From Lingula anatina (taxonomy: Eukaryota; Brachiopoda; Lingulata; Lingulida; Lingulidae): DNA of 60,000 nt. The stretch is taken from positions 312,001-372,000 of the forward strand of contig NW_019774936.1 in the NCBI RefSeq assembly GCF_001039355.2, read 5' to 3'. The translations under genes and the position numbers were made by a program. The notes under the pieces were generated by a model. That model worked only from the letters and a program-made list of their open reading frames with translations. It was not told where the DNA came from and searched no databases. Of the stretch, positions 24,080 through 34,807 are shown in pieces (within the stretch, counting starts at the first letter, position 1; each line of letters starts with the position of its first letter).

Positions 24080-25060
24080 TCATCTGTGGCGGTTTCCACA
24101 TTTTATGTATAGATGTAAAATTTTGTGTCTCTTGACATAAAGTCTCCAGAGTAAGTAATTATAGACTAAACTGAATTTCCCAGACAACTGAATTCTCAAA
24201 GCAGGCATCCACATTCTTCCTTCAAATGAAGTGTTCACGGCCATCATTCTGATGGTGTGCAAAAATATATACATAAACCAGCGCTTCGCCTTCATTCTTT
24301 AAGTGTGCTTGGCACCAAAACAATTGTAGGGGTTGACACCATACATATGCTCGTTGTAGCGTTTTATAACTGCTGGCCTCTGAACATGAACATGTTCACG
24401 CTTCGTCTTGTCCTATCGCTTCATAGTGTTTGTGTTGTCACTGCTCTGGTGCCATACCAACGAACGGCAACAACGTTAGTTCCTTTTTCGACACTTTGAT
24501 CCATTGTGCCCCTTCCTGTCTTTTTCATTTCCTTTTCATCCTGAAGGTGCACACCGGGCAGTCAATTTGGACGGACCGTGCCAGTGCAGTGAGTTCCAAT
24601 TTCCTTCAACTTTTCAAATAAGGGCGCCTTATAAAGAAGTTGTCTGCAGTGACTTTATAATTCAGTGGTAGTTGACCGTGTACATTTCGCAGTTATGTCT
24701 TGCGCAGCTTTAAAGACGACATCAGCTCCCACACCAAGGGGACCTTTTCCACACATGCCCGATTACCATGGTACACTTGAGGTCGTTCACAATTCCAGTA
24801 GACCCAGCCCTGGTCCGGACTTTTATGCCCCATGGGTGCGGCTTTCCCTTGACACACTGCTTAATCTTACTGAAGTTCCCTTTGAATGCTATCATCATCT
24901 CGTCGACTGAATTTTCTTCTTCTGGAACTAAATTTAATCAGTTTTGACGAAAAATGTCCAGCCATGGACGGATTTTCCACAATTTGTCTTGCTTCATTTC
25001 TTCAGAAGTGGCATTGGCATCAACAAAATGGAACATTCACAACAGCAGTCGTGAACTTTC
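24080..25060 (-). pseudogene. piggyBac-like transposase relic
   Basis: Read on the minus strand in several frames, the order of motifs is that of piggyBac transposases: a WKIRPWLDIF segment near 24960; a VDEMMIAFKG segment near 24890; GKPHPWGIKV near 24830; an ADNFF segment near 24640; a GTVR-like segment near 24570; RPAVIKRYNEHMYGV near 24350; and KAKRWFMYIF near 24270. Stops and frameshifts interrupt it throughout, so it is inactive. A short inverted repeat lies just upstream (25071-25184). Confidence 0.7.
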
Positions 25061-25070
25061 TTGTGTCCAG

Positions 25071-25184
25071 GTCCTCCACTACTTGTTATAGTGAGGAATA
25101 ACGACAATAGTCTGAAGCTTTCGAACGTTTATTCACCGACTATAACAAGTGGTGGAGGATCGTTGTCGTTATTCCTCACTGTAA
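25071..25184. repeat. Inverted repeat beside the piggyBac relic
   Basis: CTCCACTACTTGTTATAG near 25074 is answered by CTATAACAAGTGGTGGAG near 25139, and TGAGGAATAACGACAA near 25092 by TTGTCGTTATTCCTCA near 25165. The two arm pairs cross each other, which suggests two nested inversions or a rearranged hairpin rather than one simple stem. Confidence 0.6.
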
Positions 25185-25270
25185 CAGTACACATACCAAA
25201 GTGCTAAAGGTGGACAAAGGACCAAACCATACTGATAAAACCAGCATACCCTCCCAATCGTCAGTAATTA

Positions 25271-25587
25271 GGGCCCACTTTTATAAAGGACGTTTAGCAC
25301 TAACCACTGGATAAGCCTAACCAGTGGATAAATTCTCCTAACACCCATTAAATAAAAGATGGTTAAATGTGTTTCATACACAATGATCAAACAGCCAATT
25401 ACTTAAATGGCCAGTGTTTAACTGGATAAAATAATTATTTAAAGGGCAGTTAACTAATGGACTGTTTAAACACTGTTTATGAAACACAATTTCATCCGTC
25501 GTTTAGTTAATAGGGTTTAGGAGAATTTATCCACAGGTAAGAGTTAAACACTGGTTAGTGATAAGCGTCCTTTATAAAACTGGGCCC
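25271..25587. mobile_element. 317-bp palindromic MITE
   Basis: The ends are inverted copies, GGGCCCA(C/G)TTTTATAAAGGA followed by an imperfect CGTTTAGCACTAACCACTGG. The interior also folds back (AATTCTCCTAACACC and its complement). Non-coding. The target site is not clear. A related edge, ACTGGGCCCA, occurs near 32812. Confidence 0.75.
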
Positions 25588-25726
25588 AGGTTGTTATAGG
25601 TGTATCTGCATATCAGATTTAACTGCACTTTGTCGCCTGCTGTGCTTACTGTTATCAAAAGTCCCCACTTTTCCCTGCAAAGAGTCATAGGCAGTGTTTT
25701 GGGGCATTTTCACAAAAAAATCCACC

Positions 25727-26000
25727 TTTCAAACGCAGGGTGCTCGCAGTGTGTTCCTTTGAAACGCAGGGTGCTCACAGTGTGTACCTCTGAAACGCAG
25801 GGCGCTCATACATGTAATGTGTACCTCTGAAAAGTGGGGAGCTCACAGTGTGTACAGTACCTCTGAAACGCAGGGTGCTCACACTGTATACCTCAGAAAC
25901 GCGGGGTGCTCACAGTGTGTATCTCTGAAACGCAGGGTGCTCACAGTGAGTAACTCTGAAACGCAGGGTGCTCACAGTGTACCTCTAAAACGCGGGGTAC
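25727..26000. repeat. Minisatellite, about 31-bp unit, 9-10 copies
   Basis: Tandem units centre on GAAACGCAGGGTGCTCACAG followed by TGTGTACCTCT. Copies differ by a few substitutions and by small insertions such as ACATGTAA. The frames that read through it (repeating QGAHSV-type peptides) are probably chance. Confidence 0.85.
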
Positions 26001-26009
26001 ATGTCCTCA

Positions 26010-26679
26010 CAGCGTGAACGGCGCAAACTTCCTTTGTATTTATTCACTTTTTATTGGTATCGCCATTTTAATATAACTGCGTACATACTGGGCTTCCGGT
26101 ATTCCAGGATGGTCCCTGTCTTGTTGCTATTGTTTTGAATTAGTTACTGCCATACGGCAATTACTGAAGGAATATTAAGAAAATTATGTTGCTCGGGACA
26201 ATATTTTTTTCTGTAATGTCTGTAAAAGATGATTATTAAGTTATGAAAAATTTAGCTGCGTTTATATTTTAAGATGCTCAGTTTTTACAGTAATTAAGAA
26301 GTAAACATTGTGAATATTGAACATACGACATTGGAATCATTGTGAGTTGACGTTAAGGAGTTTGATTACCATATTCTTAGTATTTTTTAATATTTATATA
26401 GTGTTCATCATGTTGTTATATCAGGTGCTTTGTTGGCATTGTTATACAGTTGTATATGCTACGCAAAATACCCACCGCGTAGAACGGTTTTCTTTCACTA
26501 GAGGCAGCTTTCTGTCCGAACATTGTAATGTTTCAACTTTCCATATAAAATCCCAGTGATAATAAAAAAAGGTGGATAAAATGCTGTTTCATTGCTTGTA
26601 TTGTGATGCATGTGATCAATATATTATCAGATTACCTGTACGTCGAGTTTTAGTCCTGAGCTATGTCTACTCCTTGATG

Positions 26680-26714
<35 letters not shown>

Positions 26715-28231
26715 AATTTTTTGTCTCCATAGCTCCACGCTTAACTACACGTAGGCGGTAAATTTATGACGATATTATTTGCTTGAACTCTCAATGAATA
26801 CATACGGTACATTTATATATAGGCTCTCAATACTGTGGACTATGATTCAGCTAGTAAAAACTCTAATTTCCAGAGGGGACCATCTTCAGAAATAGAAGTG
26901 GGGGGGGGGGGAGGACTCCCACCCCACCCCCCCCTAAATCCGCCACTGCATTATTGATCGATCTTGTTCTCAACATTTCCAGGCACAGTTTTGCGTCCCT
27001 GACACTCACAGTTACCAAGTACGCTAAATGTGTCTCTTTTTAACGCATTTCAGTAGAATTAAAGACACAGACCTATTAGATCACATTTGAAAGCGATTAG
27101 ATCGGAAATTAATTGAATTTTAGATTCGTTCTCTTTCCATTATCTCATTTTAACGTAAGAAAATTACGAATTAATTGAAATTCAGATATGTTCAGAGTGC
27201 ATCAAAGGCAAACTGCGCATTAAAGATTTTCCCTGCAGTAAAAGCGAGTTTTCGTGCAAATTCTGATATTTTGACGGTCCAAAATTGGAATAAAAGGAAA
27301 GAAAGAAAGAACAATAAAATGTGTGATTGGCCGTTTTTCTGTGTTGGAAATAATATCTTTATTTCAATTCCATGCCGGGGAGTTGCCCATAGACACGAAC
27401 CAAAAAACCAACTTGGCGCGACGTTTCATGTTCCCTTCACTCGTTTTTGATGACTTTAAACTCGTGTTTAAACTGATGCTGGGCCATTAAAAGGGCGTTC
27501 CTCTTTGAATTACTAATTCCTGCACGTGCACGTAATTTGGTCTACGTACTATAATTAATCCGATAAAACATTTTTACTTGTCTTCCTCGAGGGTATCGAC
27601 AGGAGATAGCGTTGTACCATGGGGGTTGAAGCTCCATTAATTGAGTGAATAAATTATGTTGTCGCGATTTGGGTAAACGAGATAAGTATCTAAATGATTC
27701 ATTGTGAGCGTTTTGAATTGTCCCTGATTCCCGTTTTCTGTATCTACATGTTCTGAAATGCTACTAAAGTTTCCCAATTCAGACCAAAAACAACTATAAA
27801 ACCCCTCAAATAAAAGTACCTGGCGTTGATAGAAGTTCCTTCTGCACAGGAAGACATGGTATTCTAAATGACTGGCAAGCCACTAAAAAATTTAATTAAA
27901 TTAGATTAAATTAAAAATTGGGTGATACATCGATCCAAATGCAGTGATTAATGAGTAGGAATTTTTTTTTTTCGAGTTAAATCCATTTTAGCAGCCAGAC
28001 CCCGAATAGGATAATTTTCTGTGAGAGAGAGAGAGAGAAAATAAACTACAAAAATAAAGCATCAGAGAACATAAGCTCTGAGTCGTATCGGGCTGAAATT
28101 TGTTTGGATCTAACTAAATATGTCCATTAGGTCTGGTCGGAAAATACATTTAGAAATGAGCATGCTATTCCAAATGTCCCCAAAAAATTACTCTAAGGTC
28201 CGATAACTTCATATTCTTACCTACATGTCCT

Positions 28232-28267
<36 letters not shown>

Positions 28268-28836
28268 ACAAATAAACTAAGAAAATAGAACATCAGGGAA
28301 AACGGGTCCTGTTTAAAATTCTAATATATTGCATACACTGGACCTGGAGGCATATCAAACAATTACCTCGGCGTGACGAGGTACGTGACAAATTCTTGTC
28401 CCTGCTGAGCTTTTACAGGCCCGTAGCCAACAATTTCAAGGGGGGGGGTATTTTATCTGAAATAGAGGGCCTTAAATTAAAACCTTTGTGTACCTAGATC
28501 AGATTTTATACAGAGCGGATCTTTCTCCCCACAAAACGGTGGTTGTTCAAACCCCCCGCCCCTACCCCCACCCCCTTTGGCTTTGACCTGTTATAGCTGA
28601 ATACTTATACCTTATTATTTCTTCCGGCCATGAAATATATTGATTAATATTTTGCTAGGAACTCATACATGTACCAACTACCGGGTACATGTAACTCTTT
28701 TATCAGAATTGTGAAAGCTTTTAGGCAAACATTTCTGAATAACCAAGTCAGTATGTTTGAGGTTCATTCCCGAGCACGGTGTAATTGCCTCTTTGGTCAT
28801 TATGGGACCATTCCCAGACGCTATCGTACTAACTGT
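26010..28836. other. Non-coding stretch with simple repeats
   Basis: No gene seen. It holds an ATT tract (about 26680-26714), a G-run with CCGCCACTGC phrase (26898-26948, a common repeat edge), (GA)n tracts near 28022-28041 and 28224-28264, and a G-run near 28440. Confidence 0.6.
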
Positions 28837-29033
28837 GGATCGATCTATCTCCTAGGGGATTCATGCTTAATTGCAATCAACTTAAGCGGCTTAGATGCCT
28901 GTCACGCCTTTTGGAGCTATGGGGTAATTAATTATCGTTTAGCAGCTTCAGTAGGCGTGCCGGACATCTAATCCGCTTAAGCTGAAAGCACAGAAACCCC
29001 TCGGAGATGGATCCATCCTGTTAGATCGATCTA
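28837..29033. mobile_element. Palindromic dispersed repeat, copy 1
   Basis: The ends carry ATCGATCTA in inverted orientation. The interior shares GGCTTA, TGTC-CGCC and GGGGTAATTAA with the copy at 53175-53350 and with a partial copy near 41375-41500. Non-coding and about 190 bp, so probably a MITE or short SINE-like family. Confidence 0.6.
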
Positions 29034-29657
29034 GTTTGGCAACCCAGTCTATAACGCGCTTGACTTCATTGCTATGTTGTCTGGAACAACGAACAACTAG
29101 CGCCACCTGCATAGGCCTGCGATCGATGATAAGGGATTTTGTTCCCCAAGGAGACTATCGTTTTACGTAGTTCGATCCAATATTGCGTGGATTATCGCTG
29201 AATGCAATTAGATTAACAGATAAGCACGCATCCTCTCTTGTATTCATCCAATTCAAGTTATCACCAGCTTTTCTATATTGCACTCAACGCTAGGAGGTGT
29301 CGAGAACGAGATCACTGGATTAGATTGATCGCTAAGACAGTAACAAAATATATCAGTTTCTGCGAGATCACCTACATACCCCAGTACTAGTACAGGTATG
29401 GACAAGCACTGTAGAAATATATCCAAATAGATACACGCCCCGATAGATACCACAGATACTAATCGTTAGTTAGTTAGTTAGTTAGTCAATTAGTTTTATT
29501 CCCACATACCAGTATAATACATATAGGGCCTACATTAAACGGGCAAAGCGATCCCCATTGTTATTTGTTAAAATAATATACAGCTTTAACCAACATGTTA
29601 ACTAATATTTACATGTATCCGTAATTCGAGGACTGGCTATATATTTTGTTTGCGCCC

Positions 29658-29685
29658 CTGACGAGGCCTCAGGGCCAAAACGGCC
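29658..29685 (+). ncRNA. Hammerhead-like core, imperfect
   Basis: CTGACGA is followed by a GGCC-TCAG-GGCC stem-loop, then AAAAC where a hammerhead needs GAAA(C). The core is thus one base from the consensus. Such motifs occur in the terminal repeats of Penelope-like retroelements. Catalytic activity is doubtful. Confidence 0.3.
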
Positions 29686-29720
29686 GTAGGGCATGTTTTT
29701 ATAAAATGGAGAGAAAAGTC

Positions 29721-29899
29721 TAATTTATTCTTATCCTTGATTTACTATATCTATATATCTATACTATATCTATATATATATATATATATAGTAAATCAAG
29801 GATAAGAATAAATTACATATAATTTATACAATTTTCTTTATATATATATAAAGTATATAGTATAGTATATATATAGTAAATCAAGGATAAGAATAAATT
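29721..29899. repeat. Inverted plus direct copies of a 30-bp AT-rich unit
   Basis: TTATTCTTATCCTTGATTTA (29725-29744) is inverted at about 29786-29815 across a TA tract, and the inverted form recurs directly at about 29871-29899 with the same flank (ATATAATTTATACAATTTTC). It would form a long AT-rich cruciform. Confidence 0.75.
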
Positions 29900-30687
29900 A
29901 GATATAATTTATACAATTTTCTTTTTGACGTCGTTTTTATCGCTATGTAGCTGGGTCATATCCAACGGTACTCGGTTTTATCAGTTTTATCGGTCCCTTT
30001 ATTCACAACAGTGGACAAGACTAAGTGCGTTTCATTAAATTTTAACACCCAGTCTGACATGTTAAAGATTGATATGAAAAAGATCTGTTGATAAGCATTT
30101 GTGAGGCAAGCAATTAGGGACACAAAACTGGTGCAATTCGGGACACAAAATTGGGGCAAAGTTGACGCTACCCAAAGGCTTATATAGCCCAAAGAACTGT
30201 GGACCTGCAGGCTTGCTTGCTAGAAAGCACCGCGAATTGCGACCGCACGCAAAAATTGGTAGTGCCTTCTCGAAGGCTTGTCACCACACGCTAATAGCAA
30301 TGCCATCGCTTGTATCGAGGCGATTATTTGCGACTAGTCAACCCCGTCGCAATTGCTTTTGCGAAGGGCATGTGTAAGTCATCATTTTCGCAGTGTTTCT
30401 AATGTAAATACACATGGTGGCAAGGTCTGGTTGATAGTCATAAGCTCAACAGGCAAGAGAAAACAACAGAAAAATATCGGTGGATTAGTTCTGTCTGCTT
30501 TTATTTGTTGACAAGCCTCTCTCCCTAGACGGTGACTGTGTCTAACACTACTCACCTCCAAATCCAGCGAAACCTGACTTACCTATGTGCTATGTTGCCA
30601 GACTTTTTGCTTTCTTGGATGGTTCCTACATGTATTACTATCACCTCTATGTTATTGTCATCTTGGGCTATTTTGTTTAATTAACAG

Positions 30688-30704
30688 ATATGAGCCATGC
30701 CTGA
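30688..30704 (+). promoter_or_regulatory. Splice acceptor and short upstream ORF of the fucosyltransferase gene
   Basis: A TTAATTAACAG acceptor ends at 30687. The first ATG after it (30690) opens a five-codon frame, ATG AGC CAT GCC TGA, which overlaps the main ATG at 30697 in another frame. This could damp translation. A donor-like GTGTAAGT near 30371 could mark a 5' non-coding exon, with a TATATAG near 30180. Confidence 0.4.
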
Positions 30705-31812
30705 CCCCCAAAGCAGCCGTAAAGTCTTGGCAGTGGGTGTGATCTCAGGGATATGCTGTTTAATTTTCCTTATGTTTGAATCCGAAATAATTCCACCAAT
30801 CCGAGTGCTGAATCCTACACCAAACAGACAATATTATAATGGGACCAAACCCATTATAATGGGACCAAACCCAAAAGTCATTTTATTTTGGACCAAATTC
30901 TTCGGATTAAATCACTGGGGGTTCGATCCCATGGGAACTGCGCCCTTCGAACGTTTGAAACACTGCCCAGTGGTTTGCGAAATGACGGGTCAGAGGTCTC
31001 GCTTAAAAGAGGCTGATGTCATCGTGTTTCACGCTCTAGAATTGGGAGACAGGCCTCAGTTGAAACTCCCAAACCAGAGATGGATTTTGTACATGATGGA
31101 AAGCCCTTGCTATTATGGTTTGAATTACTTAAAAGATTGGAGAGGGGCTTTTAACTGGACGATGACGTATAGAGCTGATTCTGATTTTATAGCCAATTAC
31201 AGTGAAGTTCAGCCGATAACAGAACCCAAGGAAAGGAATTACTCCGCTATTATGGCTAAAAAAGGTAAGATGGTGGCTTGGTTTGCAAGCAATTGCAACA
31301 CTCCAGGGAAGAGAGAGAAGTATGTGAAGGAACTACAACGCTACATACCCGTAGACATATATGGCGCCTGCGGTCCAATGAAGTGCCCCGCCCATACGTC
31401 GTGTGAAAAACATATCTATGAAACTTATAAATTCTACCTGTCATTTGAGAACAGTCTTGCGAATTTTTACCTCACGGAGAAGTTTTTTAAGACTCTTAAA
31501 CATGACATTGTGAGCGTTGCGTTAAGTGGGGCCAACTACTCATTTTATGGTATAAAACCTGACTGGTTTATAGACGCAATGAAGTTCAAAACTCCGAAGG
31601 ATATTGCTGATTTCTTGATAGAGGTAGACAAAGATGATAGCAGATACGTTCAATATCTACGCAGTAAGGAGAACGTTACATCAGTCGATGAATATTATGA
31701 ATGGTGCAATGTTTGTAAGAGAATTAACGATGTGAACGACACGAGAACATATTATGAAGATATTTTACATTGGTGGCAACAGAATCCATGCATACCGCCA
31801 CAGTTCTTGTGA
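30697..31812 (+). CDS. Alpha-1,3-fucosyltransferase-like protein, glycosyltransferase family 10
   Basis: The 371-residue protein is a complete, intronless CDS. Residues 10-27 form a signal-anchor (VLAVGVISGICCLIFLMF), giving the type II Golgi topology of GT10 enzymes, with a short stem. The N-terminal acceptor domain has ESP (135-137) and NWTMTYRADSD (153-163). The GDP-fucose-binding domain has WFASNC (195-200), YGACG (222-226) and the family hallmark FENS...YLTEKFF (250-264), then SGANY and DWFIDAMKF. Expected role: transfer of fucose from GDP-fucose to GlcNAc in glycans, in the Golgi. Several N-glycosylation sites are present. One hallmark position differs: VSV (272-274) where many members have VPVV. 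A 20-bp tandem duplication lies in the stem region. Acceptor specificity cannot be told from sequence. Confidence 0.93.
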   Translation: MPDPQSSRKVLAVGVISGICCLIFLMFESEIIPPIRVLNPTPNRQYYNGTKPIIMGPNPKVILFWTKFFGLNHWGFDPMGTAPFERLKHCPVVCEMTGQRSRLKEADVIVFHALELGDRPQLKLPNQRWILYMMESPCYYGLNYLKDWRGAFNWTMTYRADSDFIANYSEVQPITEPKERNYSAIMAKKGKMVAWFASNCNTPGKREKYVKELQRYIPVDIYGACGPMKCPAHTSCEKHIYETYKFYLSFENSLANFYLTEKFFKTLKHDIVSVALSGANYSFYGIKPDWFIDAMKFKTPKDIADFLIEVDKDDSRYVQYLRSKENVTSVDEYYEWCNVCKRINDVNDTRTYYEDILHWWQQNPCIPPQFL

Positions 31813-31944
31813 TTTTTTAAAGAAAACGTCTACTGAAATACCAGCCCCCAGTTTCGTAAAAACAAAACAAAAACAAAGAAACAAACAAAAAAAACTTAAG
31901 TCAGTTTACTAGCTAAGTTAACTAGAGAAGAATTTCATCCGCTG

Positions 31945-32061
31945 TGTTGTTATAAGAATGAAGTAATTTTTCAGGGATTCCCTGATGAAGATGTTCTGAT
32001 AGACATCGAAATATTGGAGGTAAAAACTGTTGGCTGAAAAAAAACTTCATTCTTAGTTGAC
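31945..32061 (+). ncRNA. Hammerhead-like motif within an inverted repeat
   Basis: CTGATGA (31982-31988) is followed by GATGT, a loop and ACATC, then GAAA (32008-32011): the core order of a hammerhead ribozyme, with one extra A before stem II. It lies between TAAGAATGAAGT and its inverted copy ACTTCATTCTTA. Similar arrangements occur in Penelope-like element ends. No retroelement ORF is present nearby. Confidence 0.35.
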
Positions 32062-32348
32062 TAGGGTTTCCATGAGAGGGCTGTACCACTGATAGGGAAA
32101 GGTGTATTCAGGGAGCCTGCTTGCCTCTATGCAACCCCACAAATTGAAATGTGTGTACTGTTTTTTTTTTTTGTTTGTTTTTTTTTCTGAGAGTAAATGT
32201 ATATTAACTGTAGATATTTCAGGCGTACACAATACGTGAATATCATTCATCAACATTATTCAATGTTTATCACTAATCAGCCTCACATCTTTTATCAGAG
32301 GGACCTTCAATAAATGAAGCTTTTATCGGCCAAATTTAGAACATCATA

Positions 32349-32529
32349 GAGCGCATTCAGAAAAGCAGACTAACAGATGCGCGGATCAAATATGGCGACA
32401 CACTAAAAAGCCTGCCGCTTAATTCCCAATTACACACTGAATAGATTCCCCATGGGGATTACGCAACAAGCATTCAAGTGTGTCGGCCATATTTGATCCG
32501 CGGATCTTTAAGTCCGCTGTTCCGCGCTC
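32349..32529. mobile_element. 181-bp MITE with GATCAAATATGGC inverted repeats, copy 1
   Basis: The arms begin GAGCGC and contain GCGGATCAAATATGGC, inverted at the two ends over about 50 bp with mismatches. Short ATA flanks both sides and may be a 3-bp target duplication. A second copy is at 53379-53548. Non-coding. Confidence 0.75.
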
Positions 32530-33760
32530 ATACTTGAGTTTGTTTTATTCATTTCATATGCATGTCATATAATTTAAGTCTGTTTACATCGAGGAGACAT
32601 AAATGTCCATGGCTTACTAGACGCAAGTTCTCAGATGATGCTTTTTGGCAAATGCCACACGCTTTACTCTACTTGTAAATTACAAGTATTTTGACAAAAT
32701 TGAAAGGAGAATTTTGACTATTGTTTGAGGAGGTATTAGCAAATGCGTTCCATTCTGGCCAATAATATTCAATATGTAATCCGCAATAAGAGTCAATGCA
32801 TTTAGTGAAACTGGGCCCAAAACAGGTTTTTATTGTATTTATGTTCAAGATACCCTAGGTTCTAGATTCCGTTATTGCCAGCTTGATCTTGATTTCATAT
32901 ATAACCCATATCAGCAATACCAACTAGTAAAAATGACTCCAAGGTATATTTAATATTTACAAGCTAATTTTTACGTTGCTCTGACACTCAGGGTAGTTCA
33001 AGATAATCGTATCTTCAAATTGGAAAGTTTATTTTATAGATTTACATGTGTTATAAACGATATAAATGTATATATTTTTCAGTTATTGAAATTATAAACT
33101 AATTAACATTTATAATATATCTTTTTTCAGTTCTTGAATATGTATTTTGAAGTAGAATTATAGCAATTTTGAATTTTATAATCGTAACACATTACACTTT
33201 TAGCCGCATTATTTTTTTTTTAACTCCGACATATCAAACCAAAATATCTCTTCTTAGTCTCCCTCCTAAACGTACCGGTAGGTCAGAAATTCAAACACTT
33301 AACAAAAGAAATTTAAAAATAAACAACACGCTTAATCCCAAGTTATTTTCTTTAAATTTATTTCTACAACAAAGGTGGATCAATGAAAAATACACTGCAT
33401 GATGTAATGAATCCGACCAGCAGAGAAAGAATGCATCAATGAAGATTAAAAGAAATTAAAAATTAAGTGTCGCAAGTTTAGCAGATAATTATATTATATA
33501 TTATATTATAATTGCCGGTCGATCCATCGATATATTATTTTCAGTGGCCGCATTAAAGCACTGTGGCACTACGTATCCGAACAAATCCAGAAAAACAAGG
33601 CAAAACACGGCTATTGCCTTTGAGTTTGAAAATCAAAGCCCCAAATAAATAGCTTTATAGTTTGGTGCAAAAAGTTGTTTACTAATAACGTTATGTTATG
33701 AGCCACCTTGATACGTTTACGTCATCCTTTTAAATGTTTTTTTTTCACTCTTGCGTATTT

Positions 33761-33810
<50 letters not shown>

Positions 33811-34246
33811 TTTTGAATTTCAAAACGAGACCAGCTCATCTACACAGCCCTATCTTATGTTCATGATAACGTACTAGTATTTAATCACATCGTTACCTCT
33901 TACATATGCTACTTCTCGTACAATTCCCATAACATCTCTCCGCAAATATTTTTTTCCCTCGAGTTTAATTCCGTCTTCGGCTTCAGACATTTGATTCGGA
34001 GTACATATCATATATATATATTCTTTTCTGTTTTCTTTTTGTATTATTTTACAAATGGGACATAAAAGGCAAAATAATAATAACAGAGAAGAAAAAAATA
34101 GATAACATTAAGGTATGACCTTATTTGAAAATAGAAAAATATTGATGAGTTGTTTATCCTCCCTTGAGAAGTAATTTGAATTTTTTATGATTACGCCCAT
34201 AGCGTTCAAACTGTTCGACAATAAATAATGTTTCGACGAGTAGCGT
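32530..34246. other. Intergenic, simple repeats only
   Basis: No gene seen. It contains a (TA)n tract at about 33763-33807 and several AT-rich stretches. The 3' UTR of the minus-strand chitin-binding-like gene should occupy the right end. Confidence 0.6.
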
Positions 34247-34807
34247 TTATATTATCAAACAGTGACTATAATAGAACGAATATTCCATTTCTGTGGACAT
34301 AGCATTTTTGTAGTGGTCGCACAGCGTTTTCATGTCCGCATCCGTCAGACGACAGGTATTCGTTTTCCATGGTTCAATACACTGTCGATAGATGTCACCA
34401 CTGTTGCTGTCCACGGGAATATTGGCGTCGTAAACTTTCCCGGGCGGACAGGGCAGAATAATGGGTAACAGGTTGTTGTAGTCGCAGTACCCGTATTTTA
34501 AGCACGTGTTGCACAACTGGTAGCCTGCCCCTTGCCGCCCAACGCACTCCGAGGAAGAGTCCATGCCCAGGACCCCCGTTTGCGGAACCGGTTCTTGCAG
34601 CTTTCCCGTCATGCATTTGCGACATGTCTGAATCTGGTGGCTTAAGCTGTAGTAGTACTGGTAACAGTATGCAAAGAAAAAGACATTTTCATTGTCCTTT
34701 AGCCAGTTTCCATCCGTGGCGAGGTAAGTGCACATGCCATTGAGGTCATCACGCGTGGCAATACAGGTGGCGGTCTCCAGAGCGGGTCTGACGCAAGCTT
34801 TGATGCT
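34247..34807 (-). CDS. Secreted cysteine-rich protein with chitin-binding-type-2-like domains, exon 2
   Basis: The exon follows a CATTACAG acceptor (first base 34807) and runs 187 codons to a stop at 34247. It enters in phase 0, matching exon 1. The first residues (SIKACVRPALE) supply the last cysteine of the domain begun in exon 1. A second domain has LCNTCLKYGYCDYNN, then PCPPGKVYD and a later Cys, the spacing of peritrophin-A (CBM14) domains. Extra cysteines (CRKC, CNTC) add disulfides beyond the usual six. It probably acts outside the cell in a chitinous or mucous matrix, but chitin binding is inferred. Confidence 0.75.
   Translation of the reverse strand, partial: SIKACVRPALETATCIATRDDLNGMCTYLATDGNWLKDNENVFFFAYCYQYYYSLSHQIQTCRKCMTGKLQEPVPQTGVLGMDSSSECVGRQGAGYQLCNTCLKYGYCDYNNLLPIILPCPPGKVYDANIPVDSNSGDIYRQCIEPWKTNTCRLTDADMKTLCDHYKNAMSTEMEYSFYYSHCLII

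Noticed and set aside
28430-28470. G-runs with GTAGCCAACAATTTCAAGGGG phrases as quadruplex elements
   Set aside because: They recur as edges of common dispersed repeats (also near 49515); a single G-run does not make a quadruplex.
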